Shown here in pieces: positions 7,711 to 18,900 of a stretch of DNA of 64,000 bases. Made by a program: the position numbers and the translations under genes. Every line of letters begins with the position of its first letter. The first letter of the stretch is position 1. This DNA is from Phytopseudomonas argentinensis. GTDB taxonomy: Bacteria > Pseudomonadota > Gammaproteobacteria > Pseudomonadales > Pseudomonadaceae. Under the pieces are notes generated by a model that saw nothing but the letters and a program-made list of their open reading frames with translations, was not told the DNA's origin and did no database searches. The DNA lies in contig NZ_FORC01000002.1 in the NCBI RefSeq assembly GCF_900113905.1, positions 248,001 to 312,000 on the forward strand, read 5' to 3'.

Positions 7711-9348
7711 TCAGACCCTGAAGAAACTCACCCGCTCGATCAGCCGGCGTGCCAGGGACGACAGTTCTTCGCTGGCCGCGGACACCTGGGTGGAGCCCGC
7801 CGTGGTTTCCACCGTACTGGCGTGAATGCGGCTGATGTTCTGGTTGACGTCCTCGGCCACCAGGCTCTGCTGCTGAGCGGCGCTGGCGATCTGCGCGTTC
7901 ATGTCCTTGATCGCGCCGACTTCCTGGCGAATGCGGCCCAGTGCCTGCTCGGTCTCGGTGGTCTGCTCGACCGTCTTGCGGGCCATCTGACTGCTGGTCT
8001 GCATGATCTGCGCGGCACCGCTGGCGCCCGCCTGCAGCTGTTCGATCATGCCGCTGATTTCCCGGGTCGAGGTCTGCGTGCGGTTGGCCAGGGAGCGCAC
8101 CTCGTCGGCCACCACGGCGAAGCCACGGCCATGCTCACCGGCCCGGGCGGCCTCGATGGCGGCGTTGAGGGCCAGCAGGTTGGTCTGGTCGGCAATCGAG
8201 GTGATCACCGCGATGATGGTCTCGATGTTGCTGCTGTCGCGAGCCAGTTGCTCAACCCGCTCGGCTGCCGAGTCGAGCACCTTGGCCAGCTCCTGGATCG
8301 CCTGGCCGCCCTGGGTCACCAGCTGGCTGCCGGTTTCCACTTCACCATCGGCGTTGCGAGTGGCCGACGCTGCGGTGTCGGCGTAGCCGGCCACTTCGTT
8401 GACCGTAGCCGCCATCTGGTTGATGGCCGCGGCCATCTGCTCGGCTTCTTCGGACTGCGCCTGCAACTGGCGGTTGTTGCTGGCCGACGTGGCGCGCAGC
8501 TGGTCGGCGGAGAGGTTCAGCTCGCTGGCGGCGCTGCGTACCTGGGCGATGGTGTCGCCAAGGCGTGCGCTCATGTCCTTGACCGCGCCCATCACGCTGT
8601 TCGGGTAGCGGGTCTCGATGCGCTGATCGAGGGCACCGCCGGCCAGGCGCTGGATGACCTCGGCGACCTGGTGGGGCTCGGCGCCGAGGGTCGAGCGCAG
8701 GCGGCGGATGATCAGCAACGAGACGAACACGCTGAGCAGGATCGCCACGCTGGTGACGGCCACGATCAGCAGGCCGAAGCTGCCCGCGGTCTTACGCACG
8801 CCATCGAGGCTGCTGATGATGTCCTTTTCCTGCAGGTCGATAAAGGCGTTGATGTGCTTGAGCCAGTCCAGGTAGGCAACTGCCACTTCACGCGAGAGCA
8901 GCGCCTGGGCGCCCTCGATATCGCCGCTCTGGCGCTGGTTGATCAGCCGCTGGGTCAAGTCGCGGGCCGTGCGCTCGATGGCCTTGATCTGGTCGAGCTG
9001 ACGTTGTTCCTCGGCGCTCGCGCCGTTGGCGGCGACCAGCTTGTCGAGCGGCGCAGCCGATTGCTGGTAGAAGGCATCGAGGCGCTCGATGTTCTGCAAC
9101 TGATCGTTCAGCGCGGCGGGCTCGCGGGCCAGGACCAGGTCACGGATGGCGATCGCACGGTCGTGCACGCTGCCGCGAAAGTTGATCGCATAGCGTTGCT
9201 TGAGGCTGGCGCCTTCGTTGACTTCGCTGAGGCTGCTGTCGATCACCTGCACGCGCTGGATACCGACCAGGGCGACCAGAATCATCAGTGACAGCACCAG
9301 GCCGAAACCCATGGCCAGGCGCTGGGCGATCGTTAGGGGTTGCGACAT
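7711..9348 (-). CDS. Methyl-accepting chemotaxis protein, 4-helix-bundle sensor
   Basis: This is a transmembrane chemoreceptor of 545 residues. TM1 (about 10-30, [17 protein letters not shown]) and TM2 (about 190-215) bracket a helical periplasmic domain. The conserved [22 protein letters not shown] segment there is typical of the 4HB_MCP sensor class. A HAMP region and a long signalling coiled coil follow, with the kinase-contact tip [37 protein letters not shown]. The C-terminus lacks the pentapeptide that tethers methylation enzymes. It is read toward the element copy 2. A 249-base gap upstream of its start should hold the promoter, but I saw no convincing FliA site. The ligand is unknown. 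Confidence 0.9.
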   Translation of the reverse strand: MSQPLTIAQRLAMGFGLVLSLMILVALVGIQRVQVIDSSLSEVNEGASLKQRYAINFRGSVHDRAIAIRDLVLAREPAALNDQLQNIERLDAFYQQSAAPLDKLVAANGASAEEQRQLDQIKAIERTARDLTQRLINQRQSGDIEGAQALLSREVAVAYLDWLKHINAFIDLQEKDIISSLDGVRKTAGSFGLLIVAVTSVAILLSVFVSLLIIRRLRSTLGAEPHQVAEVIQRLAGGALDQRIETRYPNSVMGAVKDMSARLGDTIAQVRSAASELNLSADQLRATSASNNRQLQAQSEEAEQMAAAINQMAATVNEVAGYADTAASATRNADGEVETGSQLVTQGGQAIQELAKVLDSAAERVEQLARDSSNIETIIAVITSIADQTNLLALNAAIEAARAGEHGRGFAVVADEVRSLANRTQTSTREISGMIEQLQAGASGAAQIMQTSSQMARKTVEQTTETEQALGRIRQEVGAIKDMNAQIASAAQQQSLVAEDVNQNISRIHASTVETTAGSTQVSAASEELSSLARRLIERVSFFRV

Positions 9349-9597
9349 CTTGGGTGTACCTATGGAAGAGAGAAAGCCGGCTCGATAAAACCGATCAGCG
9401 CGCTTGCAGGAAGAGTGGGCCGGGGAGCGCTGAGGCTAATCCTTCCATGGCGCAAAGCAAGTGTTTTGTGCTGGCTAATTGATGTTATAGCGGGCCTCTA
9501 TGGCCCGTTGCCCGGCGTGTGCAAGCGTGTGGGGCGAGGCTGTGGGCTCCCGGCCGGAACGCGTGCGGGGTGGGCGCATTCAGGCCGGGCATGCCTC

Positions 9598-11232
9598 TCA
9601 GATGCGGAACTGGCCCAGCAGGCGGCCGAGTTGTTCGGCCAGTTGCTTTAGGTGCTGACTGGCAGCGCTCGACTGGTCGGCCGACTCGGCGGTGTTGTGG
9701 GCCAGCGCAGCGGTCTGGGTGACGTTCTGGTTGATGTCGTCGACCACATGGGACTGCTGCAGCGTAGCGCTGGCGATCGAGGCATTGAGGCCGGTCAGGT
9801 TGCGCAGCGACTGGGCTATCTGCGCCAGGCTTTCCCCGGCCTGGCTGGCCTGCTCGACGGTCAGGCGCGAGGCCTGGCTGCTGTCGCCGATGGCCTTCAC
9901 CGCGGCCTGGGAGTTGCCCTGCAAGCGCTCGATCATGCCCTGGATCTCGGCCGTGGATTTCTGCGTGCGCTGGGCCAGCAGGCGCACTTCGTCGGCGACC
10001 ACGGCAAAGCCGCGGCCCTGCTCGCCTGCCCGGGCGGCCTCGATGGCGGCGTTGAGCGCCAGCAGGTTGGTCTGCTCGGCAATCGAGCGGATCACCTCCA
10101 GCACCCCGCCGATCTGCGTGCTTTCGCTGGCCAGTGATTCGATCACCGTCACGGCCTTGTCGATGGTGGCGGACAGCTGGTCGATCTGCGTCAGGCTGGC
10201 GTCGATATTGAGCTGGCCCTGGCGCGCCTGCTCTTCGGCGGTATGCACTTCGCTGGAGGCGTGCTCGGCATTCTTGGCCACGTCCTGCACGCCGTAGGTC
10301 ACCTGGTTGACCGCGGTGGCGACCAGCTCCATCTGCTGGGCCTGCTGCTGGCTGTGCTGCTGCGCCGCGCTGGAAATGTCGCCCAGCGAGCGTGCGGCCT
10401 GGTCGAGCGAGCCGGCGGAGTCGAGCAACTGGCGGATCACCTGGCGCATCTTGCCGGTGAAGGCGTTGAAATGGCCGGCCAGGGCGGCCAGCTCGTCACG
10501 GCCCTGGTCATCGAGCTGATGGGTCAGGTCGCCCTCACCACTGGCGATATTGGCCATGGCCGCGACCGCCTGCTGCAAGGGCACGGCGATGCTGCGCGAA
10601 ATCATCACCACCAGGACGATCAGCAGCAGGGTGGCCGGGATGCTGATGCCCAGTGCCTTCAGCGCCTGTGATTTGAATTCGGCCTGCACGTCGTCGACGT
10701 AGACGCCCGAGCCGATGATCCAGCCCCAGGGCTGGAACAGCTCCACATAGGAAATCTTCGGCACCGGCTCGCTGGCGCCCGGCTTGGGCCAGCGGTAATC
10801 AACCGGACCGGCGCCCTGGCTTCTGGTGATGGTTACCATGTCGTTGAACAGTGCCTTGCCGTCCGGGTCCTTGAGGGCGGAGAGGTTCTGGCCTTCAAGC
10901 TTGGCATTGGTCGGGTGCATGATCATGGTCGGCGTCTGGTCGTTGATCCAGAAGTACTCCTGGCCGCCGTAGCGCAGGCCGCGAATCACCTCGATCGCCT
11001 GCTTCTGCGCCTGCTCGCGGCTCAACGTGCCGCTTGCCTCCAGGCCCTGGTAGTACTTGAGCAGGCCCACGGCCGTCTGCACCACGTGCTGGGTCTTCTC
11101 GGCCTTGCCGGCGTACAGGCCAACGCTGATCTGGTGGAGCATGTAGGCACCGAGCAGCACCAGCATCAGCACCGGCATGGCGATGATGAGCCACAGACGA
11201 CGGTTGATCGGCAAGCGACGCAAGCTGTTCAT
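9598..11232 (-). CDS. Methyl-accepting chemotaxis protein, single-Cache sensor
   Basis: This chemoreceptor has 544 residues with TM1 at about 12-32 and TM2 at about 188-210. The periplasmic part contains [27 protein letters not shown] and the ending [12 protein letters not shown], the hallmarks of the sCache_2 sensor. That sensor class often binds small carboxylates or other short organic acids. HAMP follows, then the signalling tip [41 protein letters not shown]. It differs from the preceding receptor in sensor type, so this is a neighbour pair and not a recent duplication. The 270 bases upstream separate it from the convergently placed 3' end of the GntR regulator and contain nothing I recognise. 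Confidence 0.9.
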   Translation of the reverse strand: MNSLRRLPINRRLWLIIAMPVLMLVLLGAYMLHQISVGLYAGKAEKTQHVVQTAVGLLKYYQGLEASGTLSREQAQKQAIEVIRGLRYGGQEYFWINDQTPTMIMHPTNAKLEGQNLSALKDPDGKALFNDMVTITRSQGAGPVDYRWPKPGASEPVPKISYVELFQPWGWIIGSGVYVDDVQAEFKSQALKALGISIPATLLLIVLVVMISRSIAVPLQQAVAAMANIASGEGDLTHQLDDQGRDELAALAGHFNAFTGKMRQVIRQLLDSAGSLDQAARSLGDISSAAQQHSQQQAQQMELVATAVNQVTYGVQDVAKNAEHASSEVHTAEEQARQGQLNIDASLTQIDQLSATIDKAVTVIESLASESTQIGGVLEVIRSIAEQTNLLALNAAIEAARAGEQGRGFAVVADEVRLLAQRTQKSTAEIQGMIERLQGNSQAAVKAIGDSSQASRLTVEQASQAGESLAQIAQSLRNLTGLNASIASATLQQSHVVDDINQNVTQTAALAHNTAESADQSSAASQHLKQLAEQLGRLLGQFRI

Positions 11233-11502
11233 GGCGGCATTCCTGATTTTGTTGTTCTTGTAATGGCAGCCGGCGCGAACCGGCGGCGTCTTTTAACTCT
11301 GATAGCACTTCAATGGCGCGGCGTAAATCGAAAAGATGCAGGCTCGCTGCTTTTTGCCTCCTGCATGGCTGAAAGCCCCAGTTTCAAGAAACTTTACGAT
11401 TATCTGACAGCCATTTACCGGCTGCGCCAGTGCAGCCGGCTGCGTGTCGCAAGAGAGCGGGCCACGAGGTGGGCAGCGCCGCGAGGGGCACGGCGGGGCA
11501 CC

Positions 11503-12231
11503 TCAGCAGATATCGATCTGGTACCGGAAGTTGGCTGCCGCGGCGCGCGACAGGCGGTACTCCAGCGGGCTGCGGTCGTAGCCCAGGGCGGTGCGTTCGA
11601 TCACTACGATGGGGTCGCCCTCGCCGATGGCCAGAGTGCCGGCCATTTCGGCGTCGGCACAGCCAACCGTGAGGGTTTCCCGGGCCGAGGCAATGCACTG
11701 GCCGCATTGCTTCTCGTAGAACGGGTAGAGCAGGTCGCCAAAGGTATCCGAGTCGATATCCAGCAGCACGATGAAGCGCGAGGCGGGCAGCCAGATTTCC
11801 TCGTGGAACAGCGTGCGCGCTTCGATGACCCGCAGGCGCTCCATGCGCAGCACCTGCTCACCGGCTTTCAGGGCAAGCGCCTTGGCGATTTCCCTGGAGG
11901 GCTTTTGCAGCGCCTTGGAGAGAATCCGGCTGGTGGGGATTTCCCGGCCCCCGCTGGCATCCACCTGGCGAAAGAAGCGCGCTAGCGAGGCATCGAAATT
12001 CGGCCGCCGCACGAAGGTACCGCGACCCTGGCTGCGCAGCAGCAGCCCCTCGTTGACCAGCGTATCCACCGCCTTGCGCACCGTGCCGATGGCCACGCCG
12101 TAAAGCTTGGTCAGCTCCGCTTCGGTGGGAATCGGTGCGCCGGGTGACCACTCGCCAGCGGCGATCTTGGCCAGCATTTCCTCGCGTAGGCGTTGGTAGA
12201 GCGGCAGGCGTTCGTCGTATCCGAGAGTCAT
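11503..12231 (-). CDS. GntR/HutC-family transcriptional regulator
   Basis: The regulator is 242 residues, starting at ATG 12231. The frame extends to 12276 but the family usually begins just before PLYQRLREEML. The N-terminal winged helix-turn-helix (about 9-75) includes IPTEAELTKLYGVAIGTVRKAVDTLVNEGLLLRSQGRGTFV. The UTRA effector domain follows (about 90-240), with YEKQCG and LEYRLSRAAAANFRYQIDI. It is divergent from an amidohydrolase-transporter pair, the usual arrangement for local control. Palindromic sequence between the genes (12299-12337) is a candidate operator. The effector is probably the transported or hydrolysed compound. Confidence 0.9.
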   Translation of the reverse strand: MTLGYDERLPLYQRLREEMLAKIAAGEWSPGAPIPTEAELTKLYGVAIGTVRKAVDTLVNEGLLLRSQGRGTFVRRPNFDASLARFFRQVDASGGREIPTSRILSKALQKPSREIAKALALKAGEQVLRMERLRVIEARTLFHEEIWLPASRFIVLLDIDSDTFGDLLYPFYEKQCGQCIASARETLTVGCADAEMAGTLAIGEGDPIVVIERTALGYDRSPLEYRLSRAAAANFRYQIDIC

Positions 12232-12298
12232 CGCGTCTTTGTGTCCGGTTGCAACAGGCTGGCGCCACTCTACCACTGGCTGATTGATTGACAGAATG

Positions 12299-12337
12299 CT
12301 TGACCTGAATATATGGTCAACTATTCATATATATGAC
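12299..12337. promoter_or_regulatory. Candidate operator/promoter for the amidohydrolase cassette
   Basis: Within the divergent intergenic region, TGACC-N9-GGTCA (12301-12319) forms an inverted repeat whose left arm overlaps a TTGACC -35-like hexamer (12300-12305). Sixteen bases further on is TATTCA, a weak -10. A perfect palindrome CATATATATG lies at 12326-12335. The AT-rich run stands out from the surrounding GC-rich DNA. GntR-family sites are typically short palindromes near the promoter. Binding is an inference. Confidence 0.45.
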
Positions 12338-12405
12338 TGCATGTCGTGATAACAGCGGCTGGCACCGATGCCGGTCTCCATAACAATCGATCAGGTAACG
12401 CCTCA

Positions 12406-13227
12406 ATGAGCACCTCCCGCCCTGCCATCACCGGCATCGACACCCACGCGCATATCTTTCGCCAGGATCTGCCGATGGTCGCCAACCGTCGCTACAGCCC
12501 CGCTTACAATGCGCTGGTGGAGCAGTACCTTGGCCATCTTGACCACCATGGTTTGTCCCATGGCGTGCTGATCCAGCCGAGCTTTCTGGGCACCGACAAC
12601 AGCTTCATGGTCGAGGTGCTGCGCCGTTTCCCCGAGCGCCTGCGCGGCGTGGCAGTGGTCGATGACGACATCGACGACGCGCAGCTGGACGCGCTCGCGG
12701 CAGCCGGGGTGGTTGGCATCCGCCTGAACCTGATCGGCAAGGCGCTGCAGGATTACACCGGCCCCGGCTGGACCTCGCTGTTCGAGCGCCTGGCGCTTCG
12801 TGGCTGGCAGGTGGAAATCCAGCGCGGCATCGATGACCTGGCGCAGATCGTGCCGGCCATCCTCGCCACTGGCGTGAATGTGGTGATCGACCATTTCGGC
12901 CTGCCAACCGGCGGTATCGATGCGCAGAACGCCAATCACCGGGCATTCCTGGCGCTGCTCGGCGATTCACGGGTGTGGCTGAAGCTGTCGGCGGCCTACC
13001 GCAGCCAGTCCGATCTGCCCCAGGCGACTCGGGTGCTGGCGCAGGTACGTGAGGCGGCTGGCGGGCTCGAGCGCTTCCTGTGGGGCAGCGATTGGCCCAA
13101 CACCCAGTTCGAAGATCGGACACACTATGCCGAGCAATTGGCGATGATCGAGGCGCTGCTGGAGCCGGCCGAACGCGCCCAGGTGCTGGTTGCCAACCCC
13201 GGCCGTCTGTTCGGCTTCACCCGCTGA
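12406..13227 (+). CDS. Amidohydrolase-2 family hydrolase (PDC/lactone hydrolase-like)
   Basis: The enzyme is 273 residues, a TIM-barrel metal-dependent hydrolase. The N-terminal metal motif is GIDTHAHIF, followed later by VEIQRGID, NVVIDHFGLP and a C-terminal WGSDWPNTQ that carries the catalytic Asp. This pattern fits 2-pyrone-4,6-dicarboxylate hydrolase and 4-sulfomuconolactone hydrolase relatives, which open lactones from aromatic breakdown. I start at ATG 12406, as the upstream extension is not protein-like. A MatC-type carrier gene follows 28 bases later and a GntR regulator is divergent. The three look like a small uptake-and-hydrolysis module for an organic acid or lactone. The substrate is not readable from sequence. 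Confidence 0.8.
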   Translation: MSTSRPAITGIDTHAHIFRQDLPMVANRRYSPAYNALVEQYLGHLDHHGLSHGVLIQPSFLGTDNSFMVEVLRRFPERLRGVAVVDDDIDDAQLDALAAAGVVGIRLNLIGKALQDYTGPGWTSLFERLALRGWQVEIQRGIDDLAQIVPAILATGVNVVIDHFGLPTGGIDAQNANHRAFLALLGDSRVWLKLSAAYRSQSDLPQATRVLAQVREAAGGLERFLWGSDWPNTQFEDRTHYAEQLAMIEALLEPAERAQVLVANPGRLFGFTR

Positions 13228-13255
13228 TCGCCCGCATACACAGGAAGCCTTCATC

Positions 13256-14557
13256 ATGATGAGCCTGCTCGTCGTCGCGGCGATCGTTATCTCCGTGGCC
13301 CTCGGTTACAAGACCAAGATCAATATCGGCCTGTTCGCCATTGCCTTTGCCTACCTGATCGGCTGTTTCGGCATGGGCCTGAGCCCGTCCGACATCATCA
13401 ACATGTGGCCGCTGAAGATTTTCTTCATCATCTTCTCGGTATGCCTGTTCTACAGCTTCGCCACGGTCAACGGCACCCTGGAGAAACTCGCCGAACACCT
13501 GATCTACACCTGCCGAGCCTTTCCGCAGCTGCTGCCTTTCGCGGTGTTCGCCACCGCCGGGGCGATCGCCGCCATGGGCGCGGGTTACTACACGGTGCTG
13601 GCGTTCATGGCACCGATCACCCTGCTGCTCTGCGAGCGCACCGGCATGAGCCTGATCCTCGGCGGCATGGCGGTGAACTACGGGGCGCTGACCGGTGCCA
13701 ACTTCGTGTCCAGCCAGAGCGGCATCATCTTTCGCGGTCTGATGACCGGCGCGGGCATCTCCGAGAACGATGCCTTCATCAACGCCTTCGGCATCTTCCT
13801 CAGCACCCTGGTGATTCCGCTGGTGGTGATCAGTGCCTTCGTGTTCCTCACTGGGCACGGCAAGTCGATGAAGAATTCGTCCTTTGTGGCCACGCCGCCA
13901 TCGCCGCTGAACCGCGAGCAGCGCATCACCCTGTGGCTGACCCTGGCGATGATGGCCATGGTGCTCGCCGCGCCCATCGCCCATATCGCCCTGCCGGACA
14001 ACGCCACCGTCACCTTCATCAATTCGAAGATGGACATCGGCCTGATCGCCAGCCTGTTCTCGGTGATCGCCCTGCTGCTCAAGCTGGGTGACGAGCGCAA
14101 GGCCATGGCCTCGGTACCGTGGAGCACGCTGATCATGATCTGCGGCGTGGGCATGCTCATCTCGGTGGCGATCAAGGCCGGCACCATCGACATCCTCGCC
14201 TCGTGGATCGGCAGCACCATCCCGCCGGTTCTGGTGCCGTTGGTGTTCGGCATCATCGCCGCGATCATGTCGATTTTCGCGAGTACCCTGGGCGTGGTGA
14301 CGCCGGCGCTTTTCCCCATCGTGCCGCCGATCGCCGCGACCATGGGTATCGAGCCGATGGTGATCTTCATCGCCATCGTGGTCGGTGCCCAAGCCACTTC
14401 GATCTCGCCGTTCGCCTCCGGCGGCAGTTTGATCCTCGGCTCCTGCACCTCGGAGCAGAGCCGCACCGCGCTGTTCCCACAGTTGCTGTTCAAGGCCGCG
14501 CCCATAGGTTTCGTGGCGGCGTTGGTGTTCAACGTGCTGCTGACGTTCGTTTACTGA
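13256..14557 (+). CDS. MatC-type/SLC13-like dicarboxylate carrier
   Basis: This inner-membrane transporter has 433 residues and about 12 hydrophobic segments. It starts at ATG 13256, behind AGGAAG. The N-terminal half matches what I know of the MatC_N domain (ALGYKTKINIGLFAIAFAYLIG then IINMWPLKIFFIIFSVCLFYSFA), first described in malonate carriers. The second half has paired glycine-rich and Ser-rich segments (FASTLGVVTPALFPI and QATSISPFASGGSLILG) like ion-transporter-superfamily anion permeases. It probably imports the substrate of the amidohydrolase encoded just upstream. A bidirectional hairpin terminator follows 16 bases after the stop. Confidence 0.85.
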   Translation: MMSLLVVAAIVISVALGYKTKINIGLFAIAFAYLIGCFGMGLSPSDIINMWPLKIFFIIFSVCLFYSFATVNGTLEKLAEHLIYTCRAFPQLLPFAVFATAGAIAAMGAGYYTVLAFMAPITLLLCERTGMSLILGGMAVNYGALTGANFVSSQSGIIFRGLMTGAGISENDAFINAFGIFLSTLVIPLVVISAFVFLTGHGKSMKNSSFVATPPSPLNREQRITLWLTLAMMAMVLAAPIAHIALPDNATVTFINSKMDIGLIASLFSVIALLLKLGDERKAMASVPWSTLIMICGVGMLISVAIKAGTIDILASWIGSTIPPVLVPLVFGIIAAIMSIFASTLGVVTPALFPIVPPIAATMGIEPMVIFIAIVVGAQATSISPFASGGSLILGSCTSEQSRTALFPQLLFKAAPIGFVAALVFNVLLTFVY

Positions 14558-14573
14558 GACGAATTTCGGGCAT

Positions 14574-14604
14574 AAAAAAACCGCAGCCAGGCTGCGGTTT
14601 TTTT
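14574..14604. terminator. Bidirectional rho-independent terminator
   Basis: Seven A (14574-14580) are followed by CCGCAGC (14581-14587), a three-base loop, GCTGCGG (14591-14597) and seven T. It ends the transporter mRNA and, read backward, the sugar dehydrogenase mRNA. Confidence 0.9.
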
Positions 14605-14653
14605 ATGGCCTGCACGTCGCTCGGGTCGAGCGAGGCGATACTCGGGAACCCGA

Positions 14654-15781
14654 TTATTTGGGCTGCAACTCCAGCAGCCGCCCACCGCTGCCATCCTCCA
14701 ACAGCCAGATGGTGCCATCCGGGCCTTGTTCGACTTCACGGATGCGCGCGCCCATGTCGTAACGCTCGGCTTCGCGGGCGTTGTCGCCGTCGAAGGCCAC
14801 GCGTACCAGCGCCTGGGACGACAGCCCGCCGATCAGCCCGGCGCCGTCCCAGCCCGGGAAGCGCTCACCCTGGTAGATGACGAAGCCGGCCGGCGAGATG
14901 ACCGGGGTCCAGGTGATCTTCGGTGCCGCGAATTCCGGGCGAGTGTCATGATCGGGGATCGGCTTGCCGTCGTAGTGATCGCCGTTGGAAACCACCGGGT
15001 AGCCGTAGTTTTCGCCACGCTTGATCAGGTTCAACTCGTCGCCGCCGGCCGGGCCCATCTCGTGCACCCAGAGCTTGTCGCTGGCGTCGAAGGCGATGCC
15101 GAGCATGTTGCGATGGCCCAGCGACCACACCTGCGCGGCTACGCCGCTCTGGTCGGCGAACGGGTTGTCGCCCGGCAGGCTACCGTCATCGTTGAGCCGA
15201 ACCAGCTTGCCAAGGTTGGCTTTCATATCTTGCGCCGGGGTGAATTTCTGCCGCTCGCTGGAGGTGATCCACAGCTTGCCGTCCGGGCCGAAGGCCAGGC
15301 GATGACCATAGTGGCCGCTGCCGCTGACTTTCGGCGTCTGCTGCCAGATCACGCTCAGCTCGGTCAGGGCGCCACCGCCATCTTCGTTGAGCTGCAGCTT
15401 GGCGCGTGCCACTGCGGCGCCGCGGGTATCGCCCTCACCGGCTTCGGCATAGCTGATATACACGTAGTGATTGTTGGCGAAGTCCGGGTGCAGGATCACG
15501 TCGCCAAAACCGCCCTGGCCGCCGTAGGCGACTTCCGGCACGCCGGCGATATCGCTGGCTTTACCGCTCTTCGGATCGACATGCTTGAGTACGCCGCGCT
15601 TCTCCGTGACCAGCAGCGTGCCGTCGGGCAGAAAGGTCATGGCCCAGGGCTCGTCGAGGGTAGCACGTGGCTCGGCCGTGAATGGCCACTGTGCCTGGGG
15701 CAGGGCATCCGCCGCCTGGGCGGCGAGGCTGGCGAGACCGAGTGCGATACCACCGAGCAAAAGATGAACGGGACGGGTCAT
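14654..15781 (-). CDS. PQQ-dependent aldose sugar dehydrogenase (YliI/Asd type)
   Basis: The product is 375 residues, starting at ATG 15781 behind AGGAGA. Residues 1-23 are a signal peptide ([18 protein letters not shown]). The rest is a six-bladed propeller of the soluble glucose dehydrogenase family. Visible features include [39 protein letters not shown] with a conserved [25 protein letters not shown] with the catalytic His, and [12 protein letters not shown] followed by [14 protein letters not shown], which supplies PQQ and Ca ligands. It oxidises aldoses in the periplasm when PQQ is available. It is the last gene of the block that separates sbcD from sbcC and is divergent from sbcC. Confidence 0.88.
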   Translation of the reverse strand: MTRPVHLLLGGIALGLASLAAQAADALPQAQWPFTAEPRATLDEPWAMTFLPDGTLLVTEKRGVLKHVDPKSGKASDIAGVPEVAYGGQGGFGDVILHPDFANNHYVYISYAEAGEGDTRGAAVARAKLQLNEDGGGALTELSVIWQQTPKVSGSGHYGHRLAFGPDGKLWITSSERQKFTPAQDMKANLGKLVRLNDDGSLPGDNPFADQSGVAAQVWSLGHRNMLGIAFDASDKLWVHEMGPAGGDELNLIKRGENYGYPVVSNGDHYDGKPIPDHDTRPEFAAPKITWTPVISPAGFVIYQGERFPGWDGAGLIGGLSSQALVRVAFDGDNAREAERYDMGARIREVEQGPDGTIWLLEDGSGGRLLELQPK

Positions 15782-15952
15782 GGCGAATCTCTCCTGATAA
15801 GCGGGTTTCACACGTTACTCGCGTGCTGGGAATGTAACAGGAGGTTTTTGTTACCACGCGCGTCAATGCTCGGGCGTCGGCAGGAAGGCCCCGACCACCG
15901 GCGACAATGCCACAATAGTCGCCTGCTACCGTATCGAGCCTAGCCCGTCTCC

Positions 15953-18900
15953 ATGAAAATCCTCAGCCTGCGCCTGAAGAACCTCAACTCGCTGAAGGGC
16001 GAGTGGAAGATCGATTTCACCGCCGAGCCCTTCGCCAGCAATGGCCTGTTCGCCATCACCGGGCCGACCGGGGCGGGCAAGACCACGCTGCTCGATGCCA
16101 TCTGCCTGGCGCTGTATCACCGCACCCCGCGCATGGACAAGGTCGGCGGCGAGAACGAGCTGATGACCCGGCATACCGCCGAGTGCCTGGCCGAGGTCGA
16201 GTTCGAGGTGAAGGGGCAGGGCTATCGCGCCTTCTGGAGCCAACGCCGGGCGCGGGACAAGGCCGATGGCGCGTTGCAGGGCGCCAAGGCCGAGCTGGCG
16301 CGGCTGGACGGCGAGATCATCACCGACAAGCTCAGCGAAAAGCCCAAAGAGGTGGAGCGCCTCACCGGTCTGGATTTCGGCCGCTTCACCAAGTCGATGC
16401 TGCTGGCCCAAGGCGGCTTCGCGGCCTTCCTCGAAGCCTCCGCCAACCAGCGTGCCGAGCTGCTCGAAGAGCTGACCGGCACCGATATCTACGGGCAGAT
16501 TTCCCAGCGGGTGTTCGAGCAGACCCGTGAAGTGAAAAGCACGCTGGATCAATTGCGCGCCCGCGCCGAGGGCGTCGAGCTGCTGACTGACGAGCAACGC
16601 CAGGCGCTCGCCGACGAGGCGACGCAGTTGGCGGTAGAGGAGGGTGCGACGCAAGCCGCCTTCGTCGAGGCCGGTCGACAGCGCCAGTGGCTGACCGACC
16701 TGGCGCGGGCCGAAGCGCAGGTTACCGCAGCGGCTGCTCAGGTCGAGGCGGCCACCCAGGCCGAGCAGGATGCCTCCGGCGAACTGATGCGCTTGCATGA
16801 CAGCCAGCCTGCGCAGCGCTTGCAACCGGCTTATCAGGCCCGTCGTGAGGCCGTTCGCGCGCTGGCTGCCAGTGAAGAGGAACAGCGTTCCCTGCAAGCT
16901 CAGCTCGCCGAGGCCGAAGCGCGGCTACGCGACAATCTGCACCAGGCCGCCAAGGCCAGCGCGGCAGTCTCCCTGGAGGAGAACCAGACCCTGCAGCGTC
17001 TGGAGGAGGAGTGTCGCGCCCTTGATGCGCAGTTGCAGGCCTCGGCTGACCATGAGCGCCTGAGCGCCGAGCTCAGCGGCTGGCAGCGCGCCTTTGATGT
17101 CCGCGACCAGGCGAAACAGGTAATCGCCGGTTTACAGGCCAGGCAGCAGGCGGGCGCCGATCAGCTCCAACAGCTTGAACTCGACCTGAACCACCTCGCG
17201 CAATCGCTGCAGGCCGTGAGTCAGGCCAAGGCAGATGCCGAGCAACGGGTCACTGAGGTACAGGGGCGCTGGCAAACCGCACTGGCTGGGCGCAGCGAAA
17301 GCGACTGGCGCACTCACTGGCAGCAGGTGCATGCCCGCGGCAGTGCGCTGGAGCAACTGGCGCAGCTGGCCGAGCGGCGCGCGCAACTCACCCAGCACCT
17401 ACAGCGCGTCACCACCAACCTCGCCAAGCAGCTGCAAGGCCTGGGCGAGCGCGAAGCGCAGCGTACGGCCCTGCGCGAGCGCTACCGTGAGGTGAAACAG
17501 CGGCTGAGCGATCAGGACAAACTGCTCGAGCAGGAGCAACGTATTCAGGCGCTGGAGGCCTATCGGGCGCAGCTACAGGCCAGTGAGCCGTGCCCGCTGT
17601 GCGGCTCCACCGAACATCCGGCCATCGCTGCCTATCAGGCACTGGACGTATCGGCCACGCAGCGCGAGCGCGATGACGCGCGGCAGACCCTCGATGCCTT
17701 GACCGAGCAGGGCCAGAACCTGGGCAACCAGGTCGCTGCGCTGGAGAGCCAGGTGGCGCAGAGCCGTGAACAGGAGCAGGACCTGCAGCGCCAGCTCGAC
17801 GCGCTTGCCGCTGCCTGGCAACGCCAGGGCGAGGTGCTGGAGCCATTACCCGATGACGAGTCGGCGCTCGCCGCCGCGCAGACCCGGCAAATTGCCGAGC
17901 GCGTCGAGGTCGACGCGACCTTGAAGCAGCTCGACAACCTCAAGCAGGAACTCGAACGCGCACGCCAGGACGCCACCATCAGCAGCCAGAAACACGCGGC
18001 GGCCCAGCAGCAACTGGGCGCCGTCGAACGTGATCGCGACCGTGGCCTGGCGGCGCAGCAGGCGCTGGACGAACAGCTAGTGGCGCAGCGTGAGCATCAC
18101 GGGCAGATCGAGGCCGAGCTGACGGCGCAACTTGCCGCCTTTGGCCATCCTTTACCCGCAGACGGCTCCAGCTGGCTGGCGGCGCGCAAGGCCGATGCTG
18201 AGCGCTGGCAAGAGGCCGGGCAGCGGCGCCAGGCACTGGCGCAGCAGCAGCCGGCATTGCTGCATCAGGCCAGCGAGGCCGACAGGCAGGCGAAGCAGTG
18301 GCAGGCACGCTGGCAGGACGCGGGCGGTGAGCCCATCGTCGGTCAACTGCTCGACCAGGCTGCAGCACAGCTCGAATCAGCTCAGGCCAGGTGGCAAAGC
18401 GCCGAGCGGCGTTGCCTGGAACTGCGTATCACCCTGGACGGCATTGCCCGCCAGCAGGCGGCGTTGCGGGAGGCCGAGCAGGCGGTAGCGCAGCAGTGGC
18501 AGACGGCGCTGGCCGACAGCCCGTTCGCCGACGAGGCAGCGTTTCTCGGCGCCTTGCTCGATGACAGGCAGCGCGAACAGCTGCAGGCGCTCAAACAGCG
18601 CCTGGAGAAGGCCCAGACCGAAGCCCATGCCCTGCAAGCTTCCGCCCAGGCGCAACTGAACACGTTGCACGCCGAGCCACAGACCGAGCACAGCGCCGCG
18701 TACCTGGATGAAAGGCTGCAGGCCCTACAGGCGAGCCTGAAGCAGCTCGGCCAACGCCAGGGCGAGATCCGCGGGCAGTTGCAGGGCGACGAACAACGCC
18801 GGCTCAACCAGCAGGCGCTGTTCGAGGCCATCGCCCGGCAGCAGGGCGAGTACGACAGCTGGCAGCAGCTCAACAGCCTGATCGGCTCGGCCGACGGCGC

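Noticed and set aside
7699..9291. 530-codon frame on the plus strand
   Set aside because: Antisense shadow of the chemoreceptor gene; composition is typical of the complementary frame of MCPs.
9349..9597. FliA-dependent promoter for the first chemoreceptor
   Set aside because: No TAAA-N15-GCCGATAA arrangement was found near the start codon, although both chemoreceptors would be expected to use one.
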